In this document: in pieces, positions 8,739 through 17,831 of the stretch | Position numbering within the stretch: the first letter of the stretch is position 1 | Layout of the letters: every line of letters begins with the position of its first letter | Source: Clostridium formicaceticum | GTDB taxonomy: Bacteria; Bacillota; Clostridia; Peptostreptococcales; Natronincolaceae | Length of the DNA: 64,000 nt | Reading direction: 5' to 3' | Assembly: GCF_001854185.1 (NCBI RefSeq) | Contig: NZ_CP017603.1 | Coordinates: 1,922,001 to 1,986,000, forward strand | Position numbers and translations under genes: made by a program | The notes under the pieces: model-generated | Seen by the model: the letters and a program-made list of their open reading frames with translations, nothing else | Databases searched by the model: none | What the model was told of the DNA's origin: nothing

Positions 8739-10253
8739 ATGTATGATATAGCCATTATAGGGGCAGGGGTAATAGGAACATTTATTGCAAGAGAACTATC
8801 AAAATACGATTTGAAAATAATACTACTTGAAAAGGAAAATGATGTAGCAAACGGTACAACCAAGGCCAACAGTGCTATCGTGCATGGAGGCTATGATCCT
8901 GAACCAGGAACACTAAAGGCAAAGCTGAATGCAAGAGGAAATGCTATGTTTGATGAAGTTTGTAGAGATTTAAGTGTGCCCTTTAAAAGAATCGGTTCTT
9001 TGGTGGTAGCTTTTAATGAGGAAGAAATGGCAGTAGTTCATGGTTTATATGAGAGAGGCATTCAAAATGGTATTTCTCACATAGAGGTGATTGATAGGGA
9101 GAGACTTTTGGCGATGGAGCCAAATCTTAGGGATGAAGCTGTTGGAGCCCTCTACGCACCAACAGGTGGAATTATAGGACCTTGGGAATTAACAATTGCT
9201 TTAGCAGAAAATGCAGCAGAAAACGGGGTAGAAGTAAGCCTGAATAGCGAAGTAACTAGCATAGATAAAACTAAAGAGGGTTATAACATTGTTCTTGAAG
9301 ATGAAAAAATTCAAGCGAAGCATATTATTAATGCAGCTGGCCTATTTGCTGATAAGATTCATAATATGGTAAGTGCTCCAACCTTTGAGATTATTCCCAA
9401 TAGAGGACAATACTATCTTTTTGATAAAAGCATAGGAAAATATGCAAAAACTGTGCTGTTTCAATGTCCTACATCTGAGGGTAAGGGAGTTGTGGTCTTA
9501 CCAACAGTTCATGGAAATCTGTTGGTTGGGCCAACTGCACAGACAGCTAAAACAAAAGAAGATTTACAGACAGATGCAAATGCATTCTCTTTGTTAAGGA
9601 AGCATGTAGAAAAAACAATAAAAGACCTACCTTTTCATCAAGTAATTACTGCTTTTGCAGGGCTAAGGGCAAAAACTGCTACAGGGGATTTTATTATTGA
9701 AGAATCTAAAGAAGCACCAGGTTTTATCAATGTGGCTGGAATTGACTCTCCAGGTTTATCGGCGGCCCCGGCTATTGCTGAATATGTGGTGGAAATAGTA
9801 AAAAGCATCAGGGGTATGCTAGAGAGGAAAAAGGACTTTAACCCTGTAAGGAAACCTTTTAAGCCCTTTATCGAATTATCTGATGAAGAAAAGAGAGAAT
9901 TCATTTGTAAAGATGCTAGATATGGTAGAGTTATCTGTCGATGTGAAAATATAACGGAGGGAGAAATTGTAGATATTATTCATAGAAAGATAGGTGCCAC
10001 TACTGTTGATGGCGTAAAGAAAAGGGCAAGAGCTGGAATGGGCAGATGTCAAGGCGGATTTTGTACCCCTAGAGTTATGGAGATCATAGCTAGAGAACTC
10101 AAAATCGATATGACAGAAGTTGTTAAGGATAAAAAAACAGCTTATCTATTAACAGGGGTAACAAAAGAAAAAAAGGTTTATGATATTACTGACAAACTGT
10201 CAGCCCAGTCTAAAACAACAGAAGCAGGGGGGGAATATTATGCTAAAATATGA
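8739..10253 (+). CDS. Glycerol-3-phosphate dehydrogenase-like FAD oxidoreductase with C-terminal [2Fe-2S] domain
   Basis: 504 residues. The N-terminal DAO-type FAD fold starts with DIAIIGAGVIGTFIARELSK. The C-terminal BFD-like [2Fe-2S] domain carries ICRCEN and MGRCQGGFCTPR (four Cys, about residues 400-455). This domain order is found in anaerobic GlpA-type and LhgO-like enzymes. ATG 8739 follows GAAGGAGAG; the in-frame start at 8697 lies inside the terminator hairpin and is rejected. It should oxidise glycerol-3-phosphate to dihydroxyacetone phosphate together with the next two genes. Confidence 0.88.
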   Translation: MYDIAIIGAGVIGTFIARELSKYDLKIILLEKENDVANGTTKANSAIVHGGYDPEPGTLKAKLNARGNAMFDEVCRDLSVPFKRIGSLVVAFNEEEMAVVHGLYERGIQNGISHIEVIDRERLLAMEPNLRDEAVGALYAPTGGIIGPWELTIALAENAAENGVEVSLNSEVTSIDKTKEGYNIVLEDEKIQAKHIINAAGLFADKIHNMVSAPTFEIIPNRGQYYLFDKSIGKYAKTVLFQCPTSEGKGVVVLPTVHGNLLVGPTAQTAKTKEDLQTDANAFSLLRKHVEKTIKDLPFHQVITAFAGLRAKTATGDFIIEESKEAPGFINVAGIDSPGLSAAPAIAEYVVEIVKSIRGMLERKKDFNPVRKPFKPFIELSDEEKREFICKDARYGRVICRCENITEGEIVDIIHRKIGATTVDGVKKRARAGMGRCQGGFCTPRVMEIIARELKIDMTEVVKDKKTAYLLTGVTKEKKVYDITDKLSAQSKTTEAGGEYYAKI

Positions 10254-11505
10254 TATTGTCGTAATTGGTGGAGGCCCTGCGGGGCTGGCAGCGGCAATCG
10301 AGGCGAAGAAGAATAATGTAGAGAATATATTAGTGATTGAAAGGGATCGGGAGTTGGGTGGTATATTGCAACAATGTATTCATAATGGCTTTGGTCTACA
10401 TGTCTTCAAAGAAGAACTGACAGGACCAGAATATGCTGAAAGATTCATTCAGGAGCTTAAAGCAATGGGTATCGAGTATAAACTGGATACAATGGTATTA
10501 ACCATTGACAAAGATAAATCCTTATCAGCGATGAATACGGTGGATGGGTTGATGAGAATTGAGGCGAAGGCCATTATTATGGCTATGGGGTGTAGAGAGA
10601 GAACAAGAGGTGCTATTCAAATTCCTGGTGAAAGACCTGCCGGCATATTTACTGCTGGAACAGCTCAAAGGTTTGTAAATATGGAGGGTTATATGGTAGG
10701 GAAAAAGGTGGTTATTTTGGGTTCTGGAGATATAGGATTAATTATGGCAAGAAGGATGACCCTAGAGGGAGCTGAAGTAAAAGCAGTTATTGAGTTAATG
10801 CCCTATTCAGGAGGATTAAGTCGTAATATTGTTCAATGTTTAGAAGACTTTGGTATACCTCTTTTACTAAGCCATACAGTAGTTGATATAGCAGGGAAGG
10901 ATAGATTGAAGGGGATTACTATTGCTAAAGTAGATGAAAACAGGAAAGTTATTGAAGGTACTCAAGAAGCTATAGACTGTGATACATTGTTATTATCAGT
11001 AGGCCTAATTCCTGAAAATGAATTGTCAAAAAACATAGGTATAGCTTTAAGTGATGTCACTGGGGGGCCTATTGTAAATGAATCAATGGAGACTTCTGTT
11101 GAGGGAATCTTTGCCTGTGGTAATGTTGTTCATGTTCATGATCTGGTAGACTGGGTAACGGAAGAAAGCAGAAGAGCAGGAAAAAGTGCTGCTAAATATG
11201 TGAAAAAACAACTAAAGCAGGATGGGAACTGTTTTAGAACCATACCTGCATCAGGCATTCGCTATATTGTGCCTCATCAGGTAAGGGTAGAAAATATTGA
11301 AGAATCGCTGGAATTATATATGAGGGTAGATAATGTATACAAAGACGTTAAAATGATTGTTAAAGCTGATGGAATTGAAATAAAAAAAGTGAAAAAAAAC
11401 CACTTAACACCTGGAGAGATGGAGTCTATCAAGTTGTCACTAAAGGATCTAATAGAAAGAAGAATAAAAGAAATCACGGTGGAGTTGCAAAGGGAGGGAG
11501 CATAA
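10240..11505 (+). CDS. NAD(P)/FAD-dependent oxidoreductase subunit of the glycerol-3-phosphate dehydrogenase
   Basis: 421 residues with two dinucleotide folds: FAD at VVIGGGPAGLAAAIEAKK near the N-terminus and NAD at VVILGSGDIGLIMARRM near residue 160. GIFACGNVVHVHD is the usual third FAD block. A C-terminal all-beta segment with MRVDNVYKD follows. The ATG lies 6 bases after GGGGGGGA and overlaps the previous gene by 14 bases, so translation is probably coupled. In clostridial glp operons this subunit replaces the GlpB electron-transfer role, which is an inference from context. Confidence 0.85.
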   Translation: MLKYDIVVIGGGPAGLAAAIEAKKNNVENILVIERDRELGGILQQCIHNGFGLHVFKEELTGPEYAERFIQELKAMGIEYKLDTMVLTIDKDKSLSAMNTVDGLMRIEAKAIIMAMGCRERTRGAIQIPGERPAGIFTAGTAQRFVNMEGYMVGKKVVILGSGDIGLIMARRMTLEGAEVKAVIELMPYSGGLSRNIVQCLEDFGIPLLLSHTVVDIAGKDRLKGITIAKVDENRKVIEGTQEAIDCDTLLLSVGLIPENELSKNIGIALSDVTGGPIVNESMETSVEGIFACGNVVHVHDLVDWVTEESRRAGKSAAKYVKKQLKQDGNCFRTIPASGIRYIVPHQVRVENIEESLELYMRVDNVYKDVKMIVKADGIEIKKVKKNHLTPGEMESIKLSLKDLIERRIKEITVELQREGA

Positions 11506-11868
11506 GTGGAAATAAAAAATATGACTTGTATAGTTTGTCCTTTTGGCTGTAAATTACAAGTGAGACCTCTGGATGTTGATGGAATGGAATTTGATATAAA
11601 AGGAAATAAGTGTCCCAAAGGGTTAGATTATGCGGTGAAAGAATTAAGAAACCCCACAAGAGTTATCACTTCAACTGTAAAAATTAAATATGCCCATTTA
11701 AATAGATTGCCGGTAAGAACAAGTGAGGCTATAGCTAAAAACTTGATGTTTAAGTGTATGAAAAAATTAGATTTTGTAGAAGTAAAAAGCCCAGTGAAAG
11801 CAGGAGATGTGATTATACGAGATATACTAGGTACAGGCATAAATATTATAGCAACCAGAAGTATGTAA
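11506..11868 (+). CDS. DUF1667 cysteine-motif protein of the glp operon
   Basis: 120 residues. The N-terminus holds the family Cys cluster MTCIVCPFGC followed by NKCPKGLDYA. These four Cys suggest an iron-sulfur or zinc site. The GTG start directly abuts the stop codon of the preceding gene, with GGGAGG upstream. DUF1667 genes regularly follow this pair of oxidoreductases, so it is likely the third subunit of the dehydrogenase. Confidence 0.85.
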   Translation: MEIKNMTCIVCPFGCKLQVRPLDVDGMEFDIKGNKCPKGLDYAVKELRNPTRVITSTVKIKYAHLNRLPVRTSEAIAKNLMFKCMKKLDFVEVKSPVKAGDVIIRDILGTGINIIATRSM

Positions 11869-11896
11869 GGAGAATTGAAAAGGGGGGAGAATAAGG

Positions 11897-13288
11897 ATGA
11901 AGACAGCAACTGTTACGAATATTCATAAAAATATAAAAAACAAAGGTACATTGCCTATAGACTTTCATTATGAGGATGTATTGGAGTATATGTCGGAGGG
12001 TGTTTTAGTTATTGATGCCTCAGGCAAGGTAGTTTATTCAAATTCTGCTTACTCAAAAATATTTGGCATTAACAACATTGCTATTTTAGGAAAAAGTATT
12101 TTCTGTGTTAAACACGATGACGCATTAATAAAATCTTTTAAAGAACAAAAGAGTATTGAAGGCAGCATCGTTTTTCCTAATGTAAAAATCTATACCTCCC
12201 CTCTATATTTTGATAATAAATACAAAGGCATTATGGCTATCTATAGAGAAGAAAAAACCACGAATGATAAAGAAAAAGTTGTTCAATTGGAAACCTCCAA
12301 CACAAAAAAGATCGTCTTAAATGACTGTTTTAAAAGAATCATCGCTAAAAGTAATGGTATGAAGAAGGTGTTGTGGACTGCTCAGAAGGCATCCAAGGTT
12401 TCCTCAACTGTATTAATTAGAGGCGAAAGCGGTACGGGAAAGGAATTGGTAGCAAAGGCAATTCACGATTCCAGCAGTAGGAAAGACAAACCCTTTATTA
12501 AAGTAAATTGTGGTGCTATTCCCTCTAACCTTTTAGAATCAGAACTATTTGGCCATGAGCAGGGGGCTTTTACAGGAGCTATTAAGAGAAAAATAGGAAA
12601 GTTTGAACAGGCTGATGGTGGTACCATTTTTTTAGATGAAATAGGAGATATGCCTTTGGAAATGCAGGTGAAGCTGTTACGGGTCATTCAAGAAAAAGAG
12701 TTGGAGAGAGTAGGAGGAATAGAAACAATAAGCTGCGATGTGAGAATTCTTTCCGCTACCCATCACAATTTGGAAAGACGGATAGAACAGCAGCAGTTTA
12801 GAAAAGATCTATACTATAGATTAAACGTTATTTCTATAAACTTACCACCCTTAAGGGAACGTAGAGAAGATATAACGCTATTGTGCAGTTATTTAACTGA
12901 TAAAATAAACAAAAAAAACGGTGGTCATATTGTCAAACTATCTAAAGATGTAGAAAAAGCCTTTTATCATTATGACTGGCCTGGCAATGTAAGAGAATTA
13001 GAGAATTTAATAGAAGGCTTGGTTGCATTAGCAGAAGAAGAAGTGATTGATTTAGAAGAAATTCCTTCGCATATCTCAAATGTTTATCAAAGAATATATT
13101 CTTGTGAGGAAAGTTCATTGATTCATATAACTGAAGAAAATAAAATCCCCACCTTAGAAGAATATGAGAGAGAAATCATAAAAATGGCACTTGAAAGGTT
13201 TGGCAGCTTTAACGCTGCGGGTAAAGCATTAGGCGTTACCCATAAGACTATTGCTGCTAAAGCTAGAAAATATAATATCATAGATTAA
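11897..13288 (+). CDS. Sigma-54-dependent transcriptional activator (PAS-AAA-Fis), probable glp operon regulator
   Basis: 463 residues. An N-terminal PAS domain (about 25-125, MSEGVLVIDASGKVVYSNSA) is followed by a sigma-54 AAA+ domain. That domain has Walker A GESGTGKELVAKA, the GAFTGA sigma-54 contact loop and Walker B GGTIFLDEIGD. The C-terminal Fis-type helix-turn-helix is AAGKALGVTHKTIAAKARKY. There is no receiver domain, so the PAS domain probably senses a ligand or redox state. It closes the glp operon, whose first promoter is sigma-54 type with paired palindromic upstream sites, making autogenous control likely. Confidence 0.9.
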   Translation: MKTATVTNIHKNIKNKGTLPIDFHYEDVLEYMSEGVLVIDASGKVVYSNSAYSKIFGINNIAILGKSIFCVKHDDALIKSFKEQKSIEGSIVFPNVKIYTSPLYFDNKYKGIMAIYREEKTTNDKEKVVQLETSNTKKIVLNDCFKRIIAKSNGMKKVLWTAQKASKVSSTVLIRGESGTGKELVAKAIHDSSSRKDKPFIKVNCGAIPSNLLESELFGHEQGAFTGAIKRKIGKFEQADGGTIFLDEIGDMPLEMQVKLLRVIQEKELERVGGIETISCDVRILSATHHNLERRIEQQQFRKDLYYRLNVISINLPPLRERREDITLLCSYLTDKINKKNGGHIVKLSKDVEKAFYHYDWPGNVRELENLIEGLVALAEEEVIDLEEIPSHISNVYQRIYSCEESSLIHITEENKIPTLEEYEREIIKMALERFGSFNAAGKALGVTHKTIAAKARKYNIID

Positions 13289-13293
13289 CCTTT

Positions 13294-13317
13294 GAAGGAT
13301 ATTCGTCCTTCTTTTTT
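13294..13317 (+). terminator. Terminator of the glp operon
   Basis: Stem GAAGGA / TCCTTC with a 6-base loop and six Ts, 6 bases after the activator stop codon. Confidence 0.75.
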
Positions 13318-13379
13318 GTATAGATTATCAATAAGTGTATCAAAATAATAGGTAGTAAATATATACGCGAGGTGATGAT

Positions 13380-13583
13380 ATGGAAGAAAAGAGGGAGGTT
13401 GTTTCCTTTATACAAGAATTAGACCAACGAAAGGGATTTTTTAGTAATATAGGGGAAATTAACAAGTATAATATGACAGCAATTGTAGAACTAATACAGT
13501 ATAACAATATGAAAGAATATGGAGACCCTTTATATACAAGAGAAGAAATTCGTAGAGGAATAAAAAAATATTTGACAAAATAA
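13380..13583 (+). CDS. Small hypothetical protein, 67 residues
   Basis: Not recognised. The ATG has GAGGTGATG immediately upstream. The protein is hydrophilic and mostly helical, with a basic C-terminus (EEIRRGIKKYLTK); it has no Cys and no signal or membrane segment. It stands alone between the glp terminator and the selenoprotein gene, on the same strand. Start and reading frame are well supported by the Shine-Dalgarno; function is unknown. Confidence 0.6.
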   Translation: MEEKREVVSFIQELDQRKGFFSNIGEINKYNMTAIVELIQYNNMKEYGDPLYTREEIRRGIKKYLTK

Positions 13584-13630
13584 AGAAAGACGGGGAAAAT
13601 ATATAAATAGAAGTGTATTATTTTTTTCTA

Positions 13631-13685
13631 TGAAACAACATAATCTACTAAGGAATCCTCATTAGTATCAGTATTTATTGTTTCA
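13631..13685 (+). repeat. 8-bp inverted repeat upstream of the glutaredoxin gene
   Basis: TGAAACAA (13631-13638) and TTGTTTCA (13678-13685) are exactly complementary, about 60 bases before the selenoprotein start. This could be an operator or a loose hairpin. Confidence 0.35.
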
Positions 13686-13741
13686 CTGAAGGACTATTGG
13701 GTATTGACAAAGTATAAAGATAATTTTAAGGAGGCGTTAAA

Positions 13742-13972
13742 ATGTCAAAAGAAGTAGTAGTTTTTACAAGTAATACATGACCTCATTGTGGTACAGTGAA
13801 GGAGTTTCTTTCACAAAAAGGTGTAAGTTATACAGAACGGAATGTTCAAAACGACCCAGAAGCCAGAAAAGAACTGATGAAGAAGGGTATTATGGCGGTG
13901 CCGGTTGTTATGATTGACGGAGAAACTGTCGTAGGTTTCGATCAAAATAAAATTGAAGAGTTGCTGGGTTAG
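13742..13972 (+). CDS. Selenocysteine-containing glutaredoxin (in-frame TGA at codon 13)
   Basis: A 76-residue glutaredoxin-fold thiol oxidoreductase. The active site reads SNT-U-PHC, with TGA (13778-13780) in place of the first Cys of the CPxC motif. The rest is standard glutaredoxin: VVVFTSNT at the N-terminus, the cis-Pro block [13 protein letters not shown] and [14 protein letters not shown] normal gene finder would stop at codon 12. TAAGGAGG precedes the ATG at 13742. A hairpin with the properties of a bacterial SECIS lies just after the TGA. Glutaredoxin selenoproteins are known in Alkaliphilus-type Clostridia, where Sec raises reductase activity. Sec decoding genes (selA-D) are not in this window. 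Confidence 0.93.
13796..13814 (+). promoter_or_regulatory. Bacterial SECIS hairpin
   Basis: GTGAAGGA pairs with TCTTTCAC (8 bp including one G-T pair) with a GTT loop. The loop G lies 23 bases after the TGA, within the usual bacterial spacing for SelB recognition. It lies inside the coding sequence, as bacterial SECIS elements do. Confidence 0.75.
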
Positions 13973-13984
13973 ATGAAAAGATAA

Positions 13985-14009
13985 GGCGAAGATAAAAATC
14001 TTCGCCTTT
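13985..14009 (+). terminator. Bidirectional terminator between glutaredoxin and chemoreceptor genes
   Basis: A perfect 9-bp stem GGCGAAGAT / ATCTTCGCC with an AAAA loop lies between two convergent genes. T runs follow weakly on each side. Confidence 0.75.
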
Positions 14010-14016
14010 GGTTCTT

Positions 14017-15831
14017 TTATATACTATACTTTTGTAACTCTTTTCTAAAGTTTTGTGTCAGTGCTTCTAGTAAAGCAATATTTTCTGATAACTCCTTTAC
14101 CTTTTCAGAATATTGGGTGACGTTGGCGCTCATTTCTTCCGAGGCAGCAGAATTTTCTTCAGAGATGGCTGCAAGGGAATGGATGTTTTGTATCACTTCT
14201 GTTAAATGATTGGTTTCTGTGGACATCTCATCAATTAATTTTACAATCACATTAGATACCCCAACAATTTGATGGGTAGAGGCTTGGTTATCAATGGTGA
14301 CCTTCTCTAAGGTAGTGTTACTGGATTCCAATTGAGTGTATTGGGTTTCAATAGCTTGAACAAAGCCTTCAATTTGTTGAATGAAAAAAATCAAGTTGGC
14401 ATTGATATCCTTCACGGCACTTTTGGAATTTTCCGCCAGTTTTCGTATTTCTTGAGCAACGACAGTAAATCCTCTTCCTGCTTCTCCTGCGCTGGCGGCT
14501 TCAATAGCAGCATTAAGAGCTAGGAGATTGGTTTGGTCTGCAATAGATTCAACGGTAGAGCTAATTTCCATAATTTTTGTAGCTTGTGAGGATAATTCTT
14601 TTCCTTGATGGTTGACGGTGGAAAAATTATCCTTTACTTCATTGATCATGGCGGTGACATTTTTTACATCATTAAAGGATAATTCTAAATGTTTTACTGC
14701 ATCCTCCAGTTGATCTTTTCCTTCTGTTTCTTCTTCTACAATTCTGTTGAGTGTGGTAATATATTGATCTAAGACATTGACAGCTTCCTCTGTTTCTTCA
14801 GCTTGATTGGTAGCACTAAGGGCAACTTCATGAACCACCCCAGCAATGGAATCTGACAGGTCCTTCATATTTTCTGCTATGATAGAAAACTCATGAACAA
14901 AGTTATTCATGTCATCTGTACCCCCCTTAAGAAAGAGGAAATCCTTCTTTATGGTACTTTTAGCATTGTTAAAAAGATGAAAGGTATCTTCTAAAGAATC
15001 CTTGGTCTTCACAACAGTTTTGCTGGAAAAATCGTATTGTCCTATTTTATCTATTTCTTTGGTAAATAAATCCATAGGTTTCATTACGATAGAGGACACA
15101 ATATAGCTTGTCCCTAAAGTGATCAATGAGATAATGCTATTAGCTAATAAACTGTCTATACCTTGTATTATCATAGAAGAAAAGAAGACGATGATACCAG
15201 TGAACAAACTGATTTTTAAAGGGATACTCTTTAAAAAACCTAGTCCTAAAACTTTTGATAAAGTAGCATCCACAATTTTATCTGGGGATTTTTCTAATCG
15301 AATATTTACCGTCATATATTTTTTACCATCTTCTGTGATGCCAGATTGGAGGATATCATATTCTAGTTTTTCGTTAAAATAAGCTGCACTACCCTCCAAA
15401 AGACCTAAAAAGTAATCAAACAATCCACGTTTTGACTGATAAGTAATTTCAATTTCTTTCTCGCTAATTTCTCTGGCAAGAAGCCGCGGAGGATTAGCGC
15501 CTTTAATCATTTTTGTTAGTTGCGCATGGACATCGTCCATCATCATAAGGAAACCTTTTAAACTATATCTTTCGAAGTAAGAAGGAAACCACCTTTGAAA
15601 AGCTTTAATGTTCTGTTTTCCTACTTCCCGCCAAATAACATCTACTGATTGATTCGTTTGCTGAGAAATATGTTGAAAGACAGAAAAAATTTCATCATCG
15701 GCAATATCCTCCAGTGGCGTAATAATTCGATTGTTTTCCCAGCCCACTGATTTTACTGCATGGCTGACAATATCCTCACCAAAAATACTTCGAAGACTGA
15801 TTAACCAAGTGGAGACAACAGTACCCTTCAT
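14017..15831 (-). CDS. Methyl-accepting chemotaxis protein with N-terminal H-NOX haem sensor domain
   Basis: 604 residues. Residues 1-185 are an H-NOX domain with every landmark of the Thermoanaerobacter O2-binding protein at the same number. These are proximal His102, the Tyr131-x-Ser133-x-Arg135 haem-propionate motif and Pro115, with distal-pocket Trp9, Asn74 and Tyr140. Two membrane segments follow at about 208-250. A cytoplasmic signalling domain then includes [27 protein letters not shown]. The haem domain is therefore cytoplasmic, and the protein should report O2 or NO to CheA. GAAAGGGGTGA precedes the ATG in gene orientation. Confidence 0.95.
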   Translation of the reverse strand: MKGTVVSTWLISLRSIFGEDIVSHAVKSVGWENNRIITPLEDIADDEIFSVFQHISQQTNQSVDVIWREVGKQNIKAFQRWFPSYFERYSLKGFLMMMDDVHAQLTKMIKGANPPRLLAREISEKEIEITYQSKRGLFDYFLGLLEGSAAYFNEKLEYDILQSGITEDGKKYMTVNIRLEKSPDKIVDATLSKVLGLGFLKSIPLKISLFTGIIVFFSSMIIQGIDSLLANSIISLITLGTSYIVSSIVMKPMDLFTKEIDKIGQYDFSSKTVVKTKDSLEDTFHLFNNAKSTIKKDFLFLKGGTDDMNNFVHEFSIIAENMKDLSDSIAGVVHEVALSATNQAEETEEAVNVLDQYITTLNRIVEEETEGKDQLEDAVKHLELSFNDVKNVTAMINEVKDNFSTVNHQGKELSSQATKIMEISSTVESIADQTNLLALNAAIEAASAGEAGRGFTVVAQEIRKLAENSKSAVKDINANLIFFIQQIEGFVQAIETQYTQLESSNTTLEKVTIDNQASTHQIVGVSNVIVKLIDEMSTETNHLTEVIQNIHSLAAISEENSAASEEMSANVTQYSEKVKELSENIALLEALTQNFRKELQKYSI

Positions 15832-15869
15832 AAATTCACCCCTTTAAAAGTTATGTATAGATAGCATAG

Positions 15870-15884
15870 GCGTTAAGTTAACGC
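15870..15884. repeat. Perfect 15-base palindrome upstream of the chemoreceptor gene
   Basis: GCGTTAAGTTAACGC is a perfect palindrome about 40 bases before the chemoreceptor start (minus strand). It is a candidate operator; no matching regulator is known here. Confidence 0.45.
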
Positions 15885-16072
15885 TAATGATATGAATATT
15901 TAAGTATAATAGCAAAAACTATGACTATATTTTAAAATGCGACCTAAGCTTATGTATAAAATAAGAAAAAACAAGTTATTACAATTATATCAAAAAATTA
16001 CCTTATTAAACAGATAAGGTAAAAAAACAAGAAAATAATACAAAGAAAAATATAAATCTCTTTGGAGAATGT

Positions 16073-16080
16073 GCTATAAT
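16073..16080 (+). promoter_or_regulatory. Extended -10 promoter for the 72-residue membrane protein
   Basis: TGCTATAAT gives an extended -10 (TGnTATAAT). No clear -35 is present. It lies 36 bases before the ATG at 16116. Confidence 0.45.
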
Positions 16081-16115
16081 AGCTTTTATAAAGTAAAAGA
16101 GTTAGGGTGATATAA

Positions 16116-16334
16116 ATGGGACTTCTGTTGTATCAGTTCTTTAGTTTAATTTTAATTATTGTATTGTTTACAGTACCTATTGTTGTGGCTGTTTTATTGA
16201 TTAGACATGTGGGTAAGTCAAAGTCTTCTATTGAAGTAGACACAGAAACGTATCTTATTGAAAAGATTATAGATTTAGAAAGACGTATTCAGGAATTAGA
16301 AAGTCAACTGTCAACCAACATAGATGAAGAATGA
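16116..16334 (+). CDS. Small membrane-anchored coiled-coil protein
   Basis: 72 residues, not assigned to a named family. Residues 4-29 form one strongly hydrophobic membrane segment (LLYQFFSLILIIVLFTVPIVV). A basic stop-transfer (RHVGKSK) follows, and then a short helix rich in heptad-like residues (YLIEKIIDLERRIQELESQL), which suggests oligomerisation. TTAGGGTGA precedes the ATG. It is the only gene between the chemoreceptor and trpS. Confidence 0.65.
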   Translation: MGLLLYQFFSLILIIVLFTVPIVVAVLLIRHVGKSKSSIEVDTETYLIEKIIDLERRIQELESQLSTNIDEE

Positions 16335-16448
16335 TTTGATGAGGAAGTTTTTATGATATAGTAAATATATTTATTCATATTGGATAAAATATACCTATTT
16401 ATTTTACAAGAGAAAAATTTTTTATATAGAATAGGGAAGGTGAAAATA

Positions 16449-17444
16449 ATGACAGATAAGAAAGAAAAAGTAATTTTTAGTGGAGCACAGCCTACTGGTA
16501 GTTTAACCTTAGGCAATTATATTGGTGCTATTCAAAATTGGAAGGCATTAGAAAATGATTATCAATGTGTGTATTCCATCGTAGATTTACATTCATTGAC
16601 AATACGCCATGATCCAAAGGTTTTTAAAGCCTCTTGCTTATCCTTTTTAGCACAATATTTAGCATGTGGCTTAGATCCTGAAAAAAATATTATCTTTTTT
16701 CAATCTCATGTCATACAGCATGCAGAATTAAACTGGATTTTAAATTGTGTTACTTACATGGGTGAACTTAATAGAATGACACAATTTAAGGAAAAATCTG
16801 AAAGACATAAGGATAATATTAATGCTGGTCTATTTACTTATCCAGTACTGCAGGCAGCAGATATTTTATTATATCAAACTGATTTAGTGCCTGTAGGGGA
16901 AGACCAAAGGCAACATTTAGAATTAGCTAGAGATATTGCTATTCGATTTAATAACGCCTATGGGGAGACTTTTGCATTACCAGAGATACATCTATCAAAA
17001 GTAGGCGCTAGAATAATGAGTCTCCAAGAGCCGGAGAAAAAAATGTCAAAGTCAGATGATAATGTAAATGGAACCATCTTTCTACTGGACAGCAATGATG
17101 TTATTCTTAAAAAAATGAAAAGAGCTGTTACAGACAATGAAAACAGTGTTACATACCGAGATGAACAACCTGGTATAAAAAACCTTATAACCATTTACTC
17201 TAAGTTAGCCAATTGCAGTGTTCAAGAGGTAGAAGAAAAATATGCGGGGAAAGGTTATGGTGTCTTTAAATCAGATGCGGCAGAATTAGTGGTAGAAAGT
17301 TTAAAACCTTTTAAAGAAAAGTATGAAGAGTATATGAAGCATCCTGATTATATTACCAATGTTTATAAACAAGGGGCAGCTAGAGCCACTGAAATTGCAG
17401 AAAAAACCATGAAGGATGTAAAGGAAAAGATAGGATTAGTATAA
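16449..17444 (+). CDS. trpS: Tryptophanyl-tRNA synthetase
   Basis: 331 residues, class Ic aminoacyl-tRNA synthetase charging tRNA-Trp. The HIGH-equivalent lies in GAQPTGSLTLGNYIGA near the N-terminus and the KMSKS loop in EKKMSKSDDN near residue 195. GEDQRQHLELARDIA is another family block. ATG 16449 follows GGGAAGGTGA at 7 bases; the longer reading from 16380 adds residues with no family support. The 114-base leader shows no T-box specifier or antiterminator, so T-box control is not supported here. Confidence 0.97.
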   Translation: MTDKKEKVIFSGAQPTGSLTLGNYIGAIQNWKALENDYQCVYSIVDLHSLTIRHDPKVFKASCLSFLAQYLACGLDPEKNIIFFQSHVIQHAELNWILNCVTYMGELNRMTQFKEKSERHKDNINAGLFTYPVLQAADILLYQTDLVPVGEDQRQHLELARDIAIRFNNAYGETFALPEIHLSKVGARIMSLQEPEKKMSKSDDNVNGTIFLLDSNDVILKKMKRAVTDNENSVTYRDEQPGIKNLITIYSKLANCSVQEVEEKYAGKGYGVFKSDAAELVVESLKPFKEKYEEYMKHPDYITNVYKQGAARATEIAEKTMKDVKEKIGLV

Positions 17445-17458
17445 AATCATATCAAAGT

Positions 17459-17477
17459 CTCTATACTAAGTATAGAG
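17459..17477 (+). promoter_or_regulatory. Hairpin overlapping the spore-protein ribosome site
   Basis: CTCTATACT / AGTATAGAG, a 9-bp stem with a 1-base spacer, whose right arm enters the AGAGGTG Shine-Dalgarno of the spore protein gene. It may limit translation of read-through trpS mRNA. Confidence 0.45.
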
Positions 17478-17486
17478 GTGATAGAG

Positions 17487-17669
17487 ATGAAGAAAACAAA
17501 AAATCCAGTTATTCCTGAAGCTAGGCAAGCCTTAAATTCTTTTAAAGCAGAAGTTGCTAGGGAATTAGGACTTCAAAATAATACCTCTGCAGGGTACGTT
17601 GGAGGTAACATGGTCAAAAAAATGGTAGAAGAAGCAGAAAAGTCATTAACTCATTTAGGAAGGTCTTAA
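17487..17669 (+). CDS. Small acid-soluble spore protein, alpha/beta type
   Basis: 60 residues. The alpha/beta SASP pattern is clear: PEARQALNSFKAEVARELGL carries the region cut by the GPR germination protease, and SAGYVGGNMVKKMVEEAE is the second conserved block. These proteins coat spore DNA in an A-like form and protect it from UV and heat. ATG 17487 is preferred over GTG 17478 because AGAGGTG lies 6 bases upstream of it. Expression is expected in the forespore (sigma-G), though I did not find a convincing promoter. Confidence 0.93.
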   Translation: MKKTKNPVIPEARQALNSFKAEVARELGLQNNTSAGYVGGNMVKKMVEEAEKSLTHLGRS

Positions 17670-17678
17670 GACCTTCCT
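17657..17678 (+). terminator. Palindromic terminator at the spore-protein stop codon
   Basis: Exact inverted repeat AGGAAGGTCTT / AAGACCTTCCT spanning the TAA stop, followed by an AT-rich stretch rather than a clean T run. Confidence 0.6.
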
Positions 17679-17831
17679 AAATTTATTGACTATTTCTATA
17701 GGAACAGGTATTATTTTAGTAAGAAGGATTATATAGACTTCTATTTAAAAGAACCGGACTTGTGTAATTTTTCAGCTGATTCTGAGGAAGAGATTGAAGG
17801 ATTGCACAATTCAAGTAAAGGAAGTGAGATA

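Noticed and set aside
13704-13724. TTGACA near 13704 as a glutaredoxin promoter
   Set aside because: No -10 at acceptable spacing; GATAAT lies only 9 bases away.
16335-16448. T-box leader before trpS
   Set aside because: The 114-base leader has no specifier loop, no AGGGTGGNACCGCG-like motif and no terminator.
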